Source: Paramecium tetraurelia
Taxonomy: Eukaryota; Ciliophora; Oligohymenophorea; Peniculida; Parameciidae
NCBI RefSeq assembly: GCF_000165425.1
Contig: NW_001799510.1
Coordinates: forward strand, 219,459 to 283,458
Direction: 5' to 3'
DNA: 64,000 nucleotides
Shown: one piece after another, positions 35,590 to 48,868 of the stretch
How the letters are laid out: each line of letters opens with the position of its first letter
Position numbering within the stretch: position 1 is the stretch's first letter
Program-made: the position numbers and the translations under genes
The notes under the pieces: model-generated
What the model was told of the DNA's origin: nothing
The model's input: the letters and a program-made list of their open reading frames with translations, nothing else
Database searches by the model: none

Positions 35590-36180
35590 TTATTTATTCA
35601 TAAAAATGCATTCAAACATTAATATTATACACATATTTAATCCAAAATTTATTTATAAGATTATACTTGTTAGACATTGATGAAAATCTAAGAATTAAGG
35701 ACAAGAAATTATTATGAAGATTGAATTCAATAAATAGAAGAGATGGAAAATCTACATCTCGTTGATTTTGTAATGGCAGCCTTTGTTAGATTAAAATTAT
35801 GAGTAACAGAGGCTGATTTAGATTTATACATTATTGGAATTCTGAATTAGATTTATAAATTAATGGACTCCATTATTTCAAAATTATATAATTTAAAGAT
35901 AATACAAAATTTTTTACTAAGTATTGCTTATAAATCCTATTATTAATTATGAAAATTCGTTTCTTTATATTATTTACAGGTATTATACTGTAATAATAAT
36001 TCAGTACCATGTTAATATTAGTTAATATAAGTATCTATTATTAATAGAAACGCCAAAAAATGAACTTAATTGTATCAATTATGAAGACCTGAGTATTTAT
36101 GTTAAAGGTAAATTGAAGTCAAAAATGTAATATAGATATTAATTATAAAGTTAAAGGTAAACAAATAAAAAATAAAAAAG
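35590..36180. other. intergenic, no confident gene
   Basis: Two short plus-strand open frames exist here, one of 45 codons from ATG 35699 and one around 35740-35960 interrupted by a TGA (MENLHLVDFVMAAFV then VTEADLDLYIIGIL). Neither is convincing alone; a small intron-containing gene is possible. Confidence 0.3.
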
Positions 36181-36252
36181 CTCCGCGTCCGGGAATTGAA
36201 CCCGGGCCTCAAACGTGACAGGCTTGAATACTAACCACTATACTAACGCGGA
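36181..36252 (-). tRNA. tRNA-Asp (GTC), copy 1
   Basis: 72-nt cloverleaf on the minus strand: acceptor TCCGCGT/ACGCGGA, D-arm with TAGTGGTTAG, anticodon loop CTGTCAC (anticodon GTC), T-arm GGTTCAATTCC, discriminator G, no encoded CCA, no intron. A run of T and A follows on the transcript strand, usable as a Pol III terminator. About 55 bp of its 3' flank resembles that of copy 3. Confidence 0.97.
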
Positions 36253-36390
36253 TTCTTAGTATCTCTTCATCAAATTGATAAATCAATGCAAGAACATTTA
36301 TTTTCATAATATTTAAAATCCATTTTATGCAAAAGCGAATTACATAATTTCTAAATAATAAATAAATTTAGAATAAATCAATTTAAATCC

Positions 36391-39300
36391 TCATTGCTTC
36401 AATGTATAAGATTAATCAGTTGCTTAGTGCACTGGTTAGACCTTGGTCAACTAGAATTATTATTCTTAATTATAAGCCCGTACTAATACTATAGCTGTAA
36501 TTATCAAGGTCAGTCCACCCAGACAAGCCAATATTATCCATCCTACTATCATAAAACCTGTTGCTAATATCAGAAAAGCTCCGATATACATCTAATTTAA
36601 TATCAATAAATTACATAGAGTAACAATAACAATATACAAAATTCTATTGTATTAAACCATTTAACATAGCAAGGTTTAATTCTGAAATGGAAATAAATGA
36701 GGATTAACATAACAATACTGGAAAAAAGCATTTAATATTCATATGCTTAGTCTTAAAGATTTGAGAACACAGAGCTCATACCCAAAATTAATAACTTAGC
36801 TTAAATGTACAAAACCACATAATTGGATTTGTATTTTAAATCTAAGGAGTGATCCATATATTAAAATGTAGGCTGTAGATAGGATGAGAGGGGATAATAA
36901 ATAATACACCCAAAAATGGCTAAAGTGACGTACATAAAATGCAAATCACTCATGCATTCAACACTTGGTTATCTTACTAATGTGTATGGATATGAACTAT
37001 AGTCACAAATGAATGCGTCTATGTAACTTTTCATAACGAAAATGAATTATCCACTAACCAATTGAATAGTTTTACTCAGCCAGTATCTTCTACTTTTATA
37101 GGTTGCAATAATTCCATTCTCATCAAATCCAAATGTATTGTTAGCTATTTAATTTGCTGCCTCAAAGCCCAAAATTATATAGATTAAGCTCATAAATAGT
37201 GCTAAAAAGAAAAATAGATTATATTCACTCCAAATAGCTGAATAGTCCACAAATGTGATTGGACTAATTGTTTAAGATCGTCCAAACCATCCTACTTAAG
37301 AATCGAATGCCAATGTGGCCAATCCATATAAATCATATATTCTCAAGATAATGGCCAAAATGTTAGTTGATGTAAATTTTAAAATGAATTCTTGATCTCT
37401 CATTTTTTTATCAAATTTATTGCATTAATCAACTAAACAATCTCCTACTAATTCAGCCAGTTAATCCCATTTTACATTTTAAACAATTTTATTTAATTCT
37501 GGTTCAGGGGGTGTTATTTTTTAGAATAAAGAGTTAATCAATTAATTCATAATTTATTGAGAGTATAACCTAGGTTTAATCCATAAAAAATCATTGACTT
37601 TAGAACAAAACTACCAAAATTAAACTTTTAAATTCTTTGGGACTTTATCTTAAAATTCTCTTTCAATAAGTTACTTTTTCTATTAATATTGTAAATCGAT
37701 TTATTCATTACCTTATACACTTTTTTTTTTTTCTAATCTTTGTCTTTTTTCTCCGATTTATTTAGGTAATTTAAAATTTTGTTGATGAAATGGTGTATTT
37801 GTATTATTTTAGAGTAATTTCAATATTTATCTTATATCGTTATGATTATAAACAAACAGATGGTACTTCTTAACAGCCATTTCCCAAATTAAATTATAAT
37901 AATTTGTTTGGTCATCTCTCTAAAAATTGTCATACAGGAAAAGTGCAAAGTCATTCTATGACATTGTAAAATCCCCATCTTCACTCGCCTTAAAGCTTTT
38001 ATATTACTTTAATATTTCATCGTTTCTCTCTAATTCTAAATACTCTAAAACCACATTCAAATTTTTTCTAAATTTGCTATATATGGCAGCCCAAAACCTT
38101 TCAGTTCTGTCTCTGTATTTAGTCCTTAATGCAGTATAAAAATCTATATCAGCAGCTGCCTTCATATCTGCTTCACTGGGTTAAATAATTCCCTAAATCT
38201 TTTTAGCCTCCCTCTCTTTCCAATTCTCCAATTCCAATAATTCTACATCTAATTGTTGTTTATTTATGTTGATCTACTCCATTTCTTCAAAACCACATCT
38301 ACAAAACACACATTCAAATATTAGATCTATTATTTTGTGATTCATCCCTTCTGATTGATCATCCTCATTATTTTAAGTAGATTTCTTGAATAATTCTGTA
38401 TCATCATCTTGGAGACTACGAATAACACCACCCTTCTTCTTTTTAGATATTTATTCTAATTTCTTTTTATTCTCATACTCTGTTTTAGTCACCAATTATT
38501 CATCAAAAATTCTACCTTTATCTACTCCAGGATAATCATAAACATTAACGGGATCTCCCAATTTCAAATCCGTTTTGAGTTTAACTGGGTTATTTTGTTG
38601 AATGAATCTTAAGAATATCAAAGCACAGATCTCTTCAGTCGATGACACTTTATGATTGGCCAATAGTTACATAACAACTTTTAACACTTCCTTCTTCTTC
38701 ATTTCTAATTATTCTTTATTCAATAAAACTGAATAAACATTTGAAATACAAGTGTTTATTATGATTGTTATTAAAATAGTGTAAGCAACAGCTAATTAAG
38801 CAAATACAGCAAATTAATGCGATGAGTTCTCATAAATATCAGCTAACAGTGGGAATATTATCCCTATTGGTCCAATAACAAAGATCCACATAAGTATGAT
38901 AAGTAGAGGTTGAAAGAAATCCTGATATTAACAGAGTTCTTTTTTTAAATAAATCAAGAAGTTGAAATATATAAATGTTACTGGTAGACCGACAGCATTA
39001 GCAATCAAAGCATTTTTAGTTGTCTCACTATCTTAGGTTAATCCAATTGGCAATAATATCACAAATGGGTAAAATATTCCTCCTCTTATGAGGTTGTCAA
39101 TCCTTTCCAAATATTTTACATATTCCTCCTTCTAATCATTTTAATTGTCTTATATCTTCACTTACAATGCTTTCCTGGTTAAAATAAACAACACTGTTTA
39201 AATTACTAGAAGTCCTTACATCTAAAGAATTATATTAAATTATTTACAGCTCCTTTTTTTGTTCCTGTTGCAGTTGCTGGCTCATTCCAAACGAAATAGC

Positions 39301-41066
39301 AAGTAAAATAAAATCCAACTATGTAACATATTGAATTAAACCAGGTTGCCAAATTAGTCAAATTTATATATTGGAATGCAACGAAATTTAAATTTAAAGC
39401 CTGCTAAGGTAATTTTAACAGATAAATCATGACCACTACAAAATAATAACAAATTAGAGCAATTATTGGAAGACATCCAATAACAATCAATACTATAGAA
39501 CCATTATAAATTCCAGAATCATTATAAGCATCTGATAATGTAATTAATATCCCAATTGGAAATGCAAAGAACAAACAAGAAATGATTAAAGCAAACATTT
39601 TTTAGTTCCTTCTCCAAGATCGAAAATAAGCTATTGTCAACCAGATCAAAGTAATTATTAAAGGACATATGCCAAACAATCTAGAGATAGATTAGAAGTA
39701 TTAAATATCATATGTTAAGTTCCAGACTTTAATAGTTAGGATGCTAAACCCTGATCCCAATAACAGTGAACTATACAAGTATAAGTTTGATGGATTCACA
39801 TTAGATGTAGCTAAACAAATTCCAAAGGACATAAATATAGGTATGGCTACAAATAAAAATCCATATGTAACTGTCAGTTCATAGTTCTGGTTAGATTTAA
39901 AATAAAGCCACCCAGAGTAACAATAGATTTCGAGAGTAAAATAACTAATAGTAATCAATATTGGGGCAACAGTTGTTAATTTCAATTTCTTAAGCAAATT
40001 AATTACTTTTTGATTCAATTTATAACTATAATATTCCTTTTGGATGTAGGGATCTGGTTAATCCTTAAGTGATAGCACTTTTAGATCAGATTCAATGTTT
40101 TCAGGACTTAAAGTAAAGAGTGCTTTTATTAAGAAAATGGAGTAAATTAACATCATTATAAATATCTGTGGTGCTATTAGATCTGATAGATTCTCTACTA
40201 TATATTCAGTGCTATTGGTTTAAAGCAATAGAAAAAAAGCAATAATCTTAAAAAGTATGAAATATATCACAAGTATGCAGAAACTGCAATTAAATAGAGT
40301 GGCCATTAGTTATGATGAAAATGAAGTGATAATAGAATTGAATCCCTTGTTTAACAGCGAATTTAAAAATATTAAGAAACTTAAAATACAAAATCCTATG
40401 CCAATATAGTCATATGAAGGTCCATTGTAATTTTAAAAGGCATTTAGATGGTAGCCTAACAAAACGAATAATGGTATTATTATAAGAGAAATAAACATCA
40501 AAATCCATATATATATGTTCTTGATTTAATAACATCTATTGAATATCAATATTATTTAATACATTTACGAGAACAAAGTAAATAAAAATGCATACAAAGG
40601 CATATACTGTGAAATATTTGCTCTTATTTGGTCCTTTTGTACAATAGTATTATTTGTTAATTCCTACATATAAGTTGGTAAATACTATTGATTCTGAAAG
40701 TACACTAAAATATGCACTCCAATATACGATTGTTATTATAATTTAGTTGGTATCAAACTTAACCCATTAATTAAAGCAACTCCACTCTTTGTACAGTTTT
40801 TTTTCATAATCCAAGCATTTTTTAGAAAGAGATTCAATGCCATTTTTTGCTTGAGCATTTTCAGCATTTTCATAACTTTGCATCACTTATATCAATTCCT
40901 CGGTTTCATCATTTAACGGCCCTTAATATACATATTGCTTTTCTTTGATTGTGAAGGTATATCTTCTCCAATTTGCAACAGACGGCTATGATATTATTTG
41001 AACAATCGATTGATATTCCGAACCTTATGGATAGTTATTCTCTACTCTTTCTTGTAAAATGCTCAT
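36391..41066 (-). CDS. very large multi-spanning membrane protein, function unknown
   Basis: About 1520-1530 residues. A polar N-terminus of about 130 residues (MSILQERVENNYPQ...) is followed by some 15 or more hydrophobic helices. Next comes a cytoplasmic domain of about 450 residues with charged coiled-coil segments (VTKTEYENKKKLEQISKKKK, LLELENWKEREAKKIQG) and then a final group of four to six helices. The tail is short and polar. Introns at 39223-39248 and at 36590-36612, and one of uncertain borders near 40515-40560 that is unusually long (about 43 nt). The arrangement resembles ciliate-specific polytopic proteins; I recognise no channel, transporter or GPCR signature. It is the largest gene fully inside the window. 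Confidence 0.75.
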
Positions 41067-41477
41067 TATATTTAGTAATAAGAATTAAAATAAAATATAA
41101 TGTATCATAGTTAATCGAATTTTATATTTTTTACGGTTTCTTATAGAGTTACCTTATCTCTTCTGTCTTTCCCTTTTTAATGTAAAACTTATAGAGGAAG
41201 ACAATATAAGGTTGTCAAAGTTATTTCTATTTAAACTTTATTATAAAATTGTTAAACTAATGATAATTTTTGTAAAACTCTAAAATTATGCTTTATCAAA
41301 TCAAACCGCATGTCTAACTTGTCACATTTTACTCTACCATCTTGTCTTTTATGCAATCAAAAGGTTTTTAATAAATGTAAATTATCATTTATGTAAAAAT
41401 ATCATAAATCATTCATTCATTCATTCATTCTCAGTTTAACCATCATATAAGTCATGTTATCTTCTATCTATTTATAT
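41067..41477. other. intergenic with short tandem repeat
   Basis: 411 bp between two minus-strand genes, with no open frame of note. Holds the promoter of the large membrane protein gene and the (TCAT)5 repeat at 41409-41428. Confidence 0.4.
41409..41428. repeat. (TCAT)5 tetranucleotide repeat
   Basis: Five perfect tandem copies of TCAT in non-coding DNA upstream of the large membrane-protein gene. Confidence 0.95.
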
Positions 41478-42795
41478 TCAGCTTTATGACTTAATTTTAT
41501 TTCTATAATTTAAGTTGTAATATTAAATACTTTAGCTTCCAAAGTTATCTAAGAATTATTAACTGAATTTCAATCCTTCTGCCTCTTAATCAGTTTCAAT
41601 ATATAACAATTAAGTATTTATAAATATTTCAATTATGTCATTGATGTCATTTATTTCAATTGCCAATTAAAATGCTTTCAAACTATTTTCTAATGCTTCT
41701 TGCTTTGACAAAGTCAGACTTAAACAAATATGATAAGTATAACGAATTTATAAATTACAAACCATTGAAAAATATTACTTATACTACTATAATAGTTCGC
41801 CTAATAATGAATTCTCCTACAACTACAGACTTCCGAATATAATTTACATAATTTTTATTAAATAATCATTGATCTGATATATTACTTCAGTATTATTTTA
41901 TTGAATAACAGGTATCTAATGCAATTTCTTATTAATATCGTAGATATCCATAAGTTTTAAAGTTTATAAAATTTCAGATATATTTTACATATTAATTTGG
42001 ACCTTTTTGTTTAAAGTGTAAATATACTCTGCCTAATTAAAATCAAGTTGTAATCTAATGATTCTAGTTTAAATATTTAAATTCTGAAGAATATCAGATT
42101 ACTATTGCAACTAAAATAGAGTTGTTTAACACAAATCCTTCCTTAAGAGACTTGATTAGAGTCTAAAAAGATCATTTAAAGCAAACAACTTCTTCTCTTT
42201 TATATATTGGCTTATATGTGATCCTTCCTCATATTTATATTTTGATAGATAGTCGATGCAATCTTAGATAAACTAGATTCTTTGCTCCACTTTAGTAAAT
42301 GAATCAACCATCACAATTTGATGTAGGTACACAATTCTTTACAAATGGGATTAAAATGTATTCAAAATCTAATAACATTCTTAAATCGATTCTTAAGAAG
42401 CTTTTAATATCAAATCGTGTATATTTTATTATTATTCATCAATGATTTTTAAACCATTATATTTTTCATTATTTACGATTAGATTTGAAACACATATCTT
42501 AAAAAGATTGATTGGAATTATTTTACATCTATTCAGAATAAAACCTAAAAATTCATTTTTTTATAGTTTTTCTTAATAGGTCTTAACTTAATCAAAATTA
42601 TTAACAAAGACGATGTCTTCCAAATTATAGATATTTCCATTTAGATGAACCTAATATTAAATGAATTTTAAGTCATCATTTTCTTCTAAAATATTTACAC
42701 TAATGTCTAATTAATTTATATTCATAAAAATAATCTGATTTATATTAACTTTAAATATTTCTTAAGAGCATACCTTTAAAACATTCTTAAAGCAT
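41478..42795 (-). CDS. alpha-helical hypothetical protein
   Basis: 431 residues from ATG 42795 with one 22-nt intron at 42761-42782; an alternative start is ATG 42725 without the intron. The middle forms coiled-coil-like helices (RIIRLQLDFNQAEYIYTLNK), and the C-terminal third resembles helical repeats of the TPR type (SKQEALENSLKAFQLAIEIN, FINTQLLYIETDQEAEGLKF). No domain can be named with certainty. It lies next to the tandem tRNA-Asp pair. Confidence 0.65.
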
Positions 42796-42914
42796 GCAAT
42801 TCTAAAAGAAATAAAATGAACTATTATTATTTCAAATCCCAATTAAAGAGGAGAAAGAATAATAGTAAAAAATAGAAGAATAAATAATATTAAACAAATA
42901 AAAAAATAAAAAAG

Positions 42915-42986
42915 CTCCGCGTCCGGGAATTGAACCCGGGCCTCAAACGTGACAGGCTTGAATACTAACCACTATACTAACGCGGA
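42915..42986 (-). tRNA. tRNA-Asp (GTC), copy 2
   Basis: Sequence identical to copy 1 over the 72-nt gene, same strand. It forms a tandem pair with copy 3, 119 bp apart. The 3' flank resembles that of copy 4. Confidence 0.97.
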
Positions 42987-43105
42987 TTCTTAGCATCTCT
43001 TCATCAAACTGATAAATATTTCTTAAAGAAATTGAGAAGTCAAAAATGATAATATAGATATTAATTATAAAGTGAAAAGTAAACAAATAAAAAAATAAAA
43101 AAAAG

Positions 43106-43177
43106 CTCCGCGTCCGGGAATTGAACCCGGGCCTCAAACGTGACAGGCTTGAATACTAACCACTATACTAACGCGGA
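43106..43177 (-). tRNA. tRNA-Asp (GTC), copy 3
   Basis: Identical 72-nt gene. Flanks resemble copy 1 on the 3' side, including a shared block of about 55 bp (agatattaattataaagt...), and share the TCTTAGTATCTC-type 5' flank seen in all copies. Confidence 0.97.
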
Positions 43178-43830
43178 TTCTTAGTATCTCTCCATCAATC
43201 TAATAAATAAATCCCAGAAACTGTGAACTCTAATTAAAATAAACTTTACCTTATTTTTATAGGGTGTTTTTTTCATATTTTCACTTTATATATATTAGAA
43301 AGTTATTTTTTCATTGACACTCTTATTTTCTAACTATTCAACAATATACCTTATATACTGGATTGATTTTTTCTGTCTTTTGATTCAAAATGTAATTTTG
43401 TTTGCAAATTGAAAGAAACTTTAGAATAGGAACAATAAAATGATACTTAAAATTTATTTTAATCCTTAAAATGCTCACTTAAAATTATGAAATTGTAGAT
43501 CCAGTCCTCAAAATTAAAAGATTTGTTAAACTTTAAAGTTGATACTTTTTTCATTTAAAAGAGGAAATAGAAATATTTAAGAGAAAACTTAGATACAAAT
43601 GAGAAACAGAGTTCAATGAGTATAGCATTAGTTTGTTATGAAATGAATTATGTAGTTGTAGTCATAAAATATATTTATCAACAAACGAAAAACATATATT
43701 ATAATAACATTTTGTTTTTATTTTATTGATATTCATTTTAGTTTATGTTTGTACCTATTTTTTTGTTATTCAAAAGTTTCATATATTTGTTATATAATTT
43801 TATTGTTTATAAGAATTTAGTGTAATAAAC
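43178..43830. other. intergenic, no gene seen
   Basis: About 650 bp of AT-rich DNA between the tRNA pair and the beta-helix gene. No frame in either strand has coding character for more than a few tens of codons. Confidence 0.45.
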
Positions 43831-45613
43831 TCATTATATTGTGCAATCATAATTTTAAGGTATTCTAATATCACCACTTACTTTATTTTCTTAGACAATT
43901 GATTCCAATGATGGGTTTCTCCTTTCAACAACCAACTCAATTTCATTTGATTTAATCACATTGTTTTATATTTTTCCATGACTTTTATCTCTGATAAATA
44001 ATCCAATTCCATCATTGTCATTGATATTATTTTCAATAATTTCAGGTCTGCTATCCTTTAGTATCATGATGCCATTACTTTTATTTTTCTATATATTATT
44101 AAGTTTTATAACAGGGACTGCCGTTATACAAACAATCCCATCATTCTATTTAATATGATAAATTAATACATTTTCAGCAATAGTGTTTCTAAATATCCAA
44201 CATTTACCACATTCAATTAAGAAAATACCTTCGCATCTACCTCCAAGAATTTTATTCTCGACAATGAATGTATCCACCGAATTTGCTCCTCCTAAGGCTA
44301 TATTGGCTTTAATATTGTCTGTAATTTCATTTTTTTCTATGACAGCAGATGAAGTTTCAACTAATAAAACTCCTTAGCCTAAGTTTTTTGAGATTTTATT
44401 TTTAAATATGGAAATGCGTGATTCTGTATCTGCTTTGATTCCTGCTTTTTTATTATATCCTATAAATGTATTGGACTCAATTCTTGTGTAGTTATTCTAT
44501 CCAGTGCAATGTATTCCGTTTTCTTTATTTCCAGAAATAGTCTAATTTGATTTGATTTTACCATCACATCTTAATTATTCAAAAACTTTAGTCAAAATTC
44601 CGTCAGTAAAATTCTTATCAATTTTGTTATTAAAGATCTAGGGATCTGCAGACAATACTTCAATTCCAACAATATTAGTTTTAATTTCATTACCGAATAT
44701 TTTAGCTTTATTACCAATACCTACTTTAATACCTGGACCTTCATTGTTTTCAATTCTGCATAATTCTATCTGTGGAATAGCATCTGCACCTACTACATGA
44801 ATGCCAACTTTCTTGTTCTAAATGATTTTGCTATTCATTATTCGAACACTCTTATTCGTAATTGCTTATTGTATCAGAATACCCCCATATGTATGATTAT
44901 GCACCTTACTATCCTTAATTATTAGATCTCCCAATCTGAGCAAAATACCAATTGTTTTAGCATCTTAGTTTTTGGATGAAGTTCCTTTTATCTCACACCT
45001 TATAAACAAGGCCTCAGCACCGTTATTAATTGCAATTCCTGGCAATATACCTTTAAACGATTTAACAATAAAACTAAAATAGAAAATTAATTACTTACTT
45101 TAGAGCAATTAAACAATCTTCCATAAATAATTTACCTCCATTGAGTAAAACAACGCAATTCATGCCAGTATCAATAGGCACTTTATTTACAAATTCTTCA
45201 TCTGGATTTGATTCTATTCCAGCTGCACCGTCCTCATGGCCTCCAAATAAATGTTTCGCGATTTCCTGTCCTTCTATGAGTTTCTCTAATTCTTCAACTT
45301 CTTCACTTGTGCCACTATGAGACATTTTTAATCCAATCAAAGTGCAACGCTCATCTTTTTACAAATCCACTAAGATCGTAGGTTTCGAGGATACAACTAT
45401 AATTATATCACCATTTTTATCTTTAGGCTCTAAACGCAGGCCAGGTTTGTTTATCAATATATTTGAAGAATAAAGGCCTGCTGCAATTTTAATGACTGTA
45501 TTAGGTTCAGCCTTATCAATTGCTTCCTAAATAGTTTTGTATGGCCCACTTTCTGAATCCACAATCAATTATTATTTTAAAACTCCCTTTATAGCATTGT
45601 CTTAGTGATTCAT
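43831..45613 (-). CDS. right-handed parallel beta-helix (pectin-lyase-like) protein
   Basis: 585 residues with one 25-nt intron (45074-45098). After an N-terminal segment typical of beta-helix proteins (DSESGPYKTIQEAIDKAEP, i.e. periodic start of the helix) there are about 15 turns of 22-24 residues with the PbH1 rhythm G(I/V)xx...xxxIxxN: NKKVGIHVVGADAIPQIELC, GIKVGIGNKAKIFGNEI, GIHCTGQNNYTRIESNTF. This is the NosD/SHCBP1-type fold. No catalytic residues of pectate lyases are visible, and there is no signal peptide, so a cytoplasmic scaffold or carbohydrate-binding role is inferred. Confidence 0.85.
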
Positions 45614-45952
45614 TCAATATATATGAATATTTTAAGACTAAATAATTATATTTTGAAATTTGAATAATGTTTGTTCTCTATATACTAATGAGATTGCAAC
45701 TTTAATCATTCAAATTCCAATTCAAAATAACTATTTTCAATAGATTAGCCATAAGTGGGACACACGGTTTGTCAAATTCTATGTTTTTTATATGGATTAA
45801 TTATAACCCATTATTATTCAAATGGAGATCATATTGAAATTAGTTAACAATGTTAGTCATTTCAAATAGGATTATAAAGTGTTCTAATTATTCTATGAGA
45901 ATTAATTCACGAAAATATTATTAATAAAATTTGTTAACGGAAACAAAACACA
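45614..45952. promoter_or_regulatory. divergent promoter region
   Basis: 339 bp between the starts of the beta-helix gene (minus) and the next gene (plus). No open frame or recognisable motif. Confidence 0.35.
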
Positions 45953-46813
45953 ATGCTTGTTAATTAATCATCTAAAGTTAATAAAGAGAACCAAAACCCA
46001 CTATTGATTGTTAATTAATAAGAATAACTCAAGTTGAATGGTGTATTGCCTAAAAATCAGTTTAACCAAGGAATCACAAATAGATTTTAAAGCACTGTTT
46101 CTTGTTATTAACAATCATTAACAAAGTGCACTAGTTCAAGATCGTTATAAGAATAAATCGAAAGAATTGCTAAGAAACTTAAATAAAAATAGGAAAAAGA
46201 GATTGTTCAACAACCTATAGATTTAAATAAATATTCAATAGATGAAATGGTTGACATTCTTAAAAACGATAAGCTATTGCATATTAGATCCTTGCAACTT
46301 TAACCCAGCTCGAGCAAGAACAAATAAAAAAGTCCCAAGAATATCTTTCCACCCTTATAGTTGAAATAGAATTTTCAGAGTTTTGAAACTACTAAAAGCT
46401 CTGAGAATGAGACCATTAACCACAAATTAGACATGAAATCTCATTACACTTAACTGTCGAAGCCAAAAACAATTTAAAAAACTGAAAGTCGAGACAGCAT
46501 TAGACCTACTGAAGATTCAAGGAAAAAGAGAACTGTCTCCTAAGTTATTGAACCTCCTACATAAACATTAACTAAAAAAGAAAGAATATAAAAAGCTTTA
46601 CAAAATTCATAAAGAATAGTATAATTGTGTAATTAGTTTAATAAAAATAATATATCAAATGAGGAATTGCATGAATTAATTAAAACTGAAGGATTTAAAT
46701 TGCAATTCGAATGTTTAGTTTAATTTAGTGATAATAGCTTAGATTGCAGAACTCAATTATAAAACTTTATGAATTAATAAATTAAGAAATACACTGAATT
46801 AAGAAAATGCTGA
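45953..46813 (+). CDS. hypothetical polar protein with in-frame TGA before a coding-like tail
   Basis: 286 residues from ATG to the TGA at 46811-46813, no introns. Low-complexity, S/K/Q-rich N-terminal two thirds; the last third is more ordered and helical (NNISNEELHELIKTEGFKLQ, a possible EF-hand-like or helical pair without clear calcium ligands). After the TGA the same frame continues for 34 codons with clear coding character (IRALRQLYHLLTIVKKENF...) to a second TGA at 46916. No splice donor lies close enough to remove the first TGA. Either the protein has recently been shortened, the stop is read through, or the base is wrong. Confidence 0.6.
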
Positions 46814-46918
46814 ATTAGAGCATTAAGGTAATTATATCATTTATTGACTATAGTTAAGAAAGAAAACTTTAATTAAGTGCTTGAAAATTGTGTAAATAAA
46901 TTAAAATCTAAATTTTGA

Positions 46919-47678
46919 TTAAATACTGAGATATATACCTATAATTCAATTTATCATTTATTAAAATATTATACCAAATTTACTGTGCATTTATCTATTC
47001 TAAATCTAATCACAAAGTTATAGGCTAAATTCATTAAAAAATATTTTATAATTTCTTATTCTAACTAATATATAAAATTAATGTTATTTTTTAAATTAAA
47101 TAAAATTATTTAAAAAAGATCACTTTTAAATTAGGTTACTTTTTATTTATAAATGATAAACAAAGCATTAGTGCTAGATGTTTTAATATAGAATCAATCC
47201 AATAAAATTTGATATAGAGGATATTTACTTAACTTTTGAGAAGTAATAAATTGATATTAATTCTAAATCCTATTTTTCAATACATCGATAATATTTAATT
47301 TCATATAAGTTGTTTTTTCACTAAAAATTGATTGAATTATGGATCTCTTACTCATGTTTATTACGAATAGAAATTAGTAACCTATTCATCTGATGAAATA
47401 ATCATCCATTAAATTGAGTGCTATTATTTTTTCAAACTATTTATATATGTTAAGCTGATTCACAATATAAATTTTTGTTTTGGAATCATCAAATATAAAT
47501 TATTTCATTATTTTTCCTATAGTGAGTAAAATTTGATATAATCAGTCAATAAATTACTGAAAATTTCATTATGGACATTAACAATCTTGAACCTCTTGCA
47601 AATACATGAATTTAAGATTAGCATAAGGGATTGATTTAAACAAATTAAACATATAAAAAACATCAAATTTATTCAGTT
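46919..47678. other. intergenic, no gene seen
   Basis: 760 bp with no coding-like frame on either strand. Contains the promoter of the small gene at 47679. Confidence 0.4.
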
Positions 47679-48110
47679 ATGGAAACACTTAATCTTTTGA
47701 GAATGAGTGGAGATCTAATAAATGAGAAGGAACATCTATTGCTCGTGGAGCAAGAAAGATTGTCTTGTGCCTCATTATCGGAGTCTAATGAGCGTAATGA
47801 AAAAATCTGTTTTTTCTTCAAGTCTTCGTATATAAATTATTTCAACTGTGGATCAGTTAATTATTCCAGCTTCAATTCATCACTGAGATATTTGAGAATA
47901 CCTGATTCAACTTAATTAAAAGCTTATTCATAAGTTCCATTTTCCCTCGTATCATTCATTATAATTAATAAATTAATAATTATTTTTCTCGATTTCTTCT
48001 CATTATAAATGAAGCAGATGAACTAGAATCCAAATAAATCAAAGTTCTTTTAATAATCTTAGATCCTTTGTCAAATACGCATTAAATCAAAGTTAAATAA
48101 TATAAAATGA
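47679..48110 (+). CDS. small hypothetical protein with one membrane segment
   Basis: 143 residues: a polar N-terminal part (SGDLINEKEHLLLVEQERLS), then a Cys/Ser/Tyr-rich part, a hydrophobic segment (LVSFIIINKLIIIFLDFF) and a basic Q/N/K-rich tail. The first 50 residues have good coding character. The hydrophobic segment could be a transmembrane helix or could mark the point where the real exon ends. No family recognised. Confidence 0.42.
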
Positions 48111-48868
48111 GTTAAAATTTTAATAGCTAATATTAATTATAAATGTAAAAACGCTGATTAAATTTATATTAAATGCAGTTTATACATCATTTATTTATGA
48201 ATAAATACTAATTTCGAATGACTAGCTTAACTTCTGAACAAAAATTAAATATTTACCATACTTCTCTGAATGAATTTAGCATTTAAAGTAAGAATATTTT
48301 AACTCGTCATATTTATCTATGAATTTACGTTATAGTTTTACTAAGTGTATTGATAAATTGTGTCAAAGTAGAGAATATATTCATAATACAACTTAATTAA
48401 ATTTGATTCAGAATATAATTATCAAAAAGGCAAAGAGATGAATAAATTTGAAGTACAATATTGTATTAATTCATTTTGGATAGTATTCGTTAATATATAT
48501 ATTATTTTGTTAAGAGATTAAATGCCAAGAACAAAATACTAATATCAACATTATAAAGTCATAAGTCCAAGCAAAAATATCACTGATTTTTTATTTTATT
48601 ATAAATGTTTATATAAAATGTGAAGTATTAAATTTAATCAAACAAAAAATTCATTAAATTCAACATGCTTAATAAATTGATAATTATGAATCTAACTATT
48701 TTCCTTAAATTACAAATATTCTGATTTATAAATCAAATATATACGATATACAGTATATATAATATAAAAATTGATAGGTATCAGGAGTATGTTATCACTT
48801 CAGGATGAGGAAGATAAATAGTAAAAATTGAAGAATAAATAATTAAACAAATAAAAAAATAAAAAAAG
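48111..48868. other. intergenic, no gene seen
   Basis: 758 bp, AT-rich, no frame with coding character. Ends in the 3' flank of tRNA-Asp copy 4, which resembles the flank of copy 2. Confidence 0.4.

Noticed and set aside
36415-36490. tRNA-like stretch (ctggttag... ggtcaactag)
   Set aside because: It lies in the C-terminal coding part of the large membrane protein gene and does not fold into a complete cloverleaf with a T-arm.
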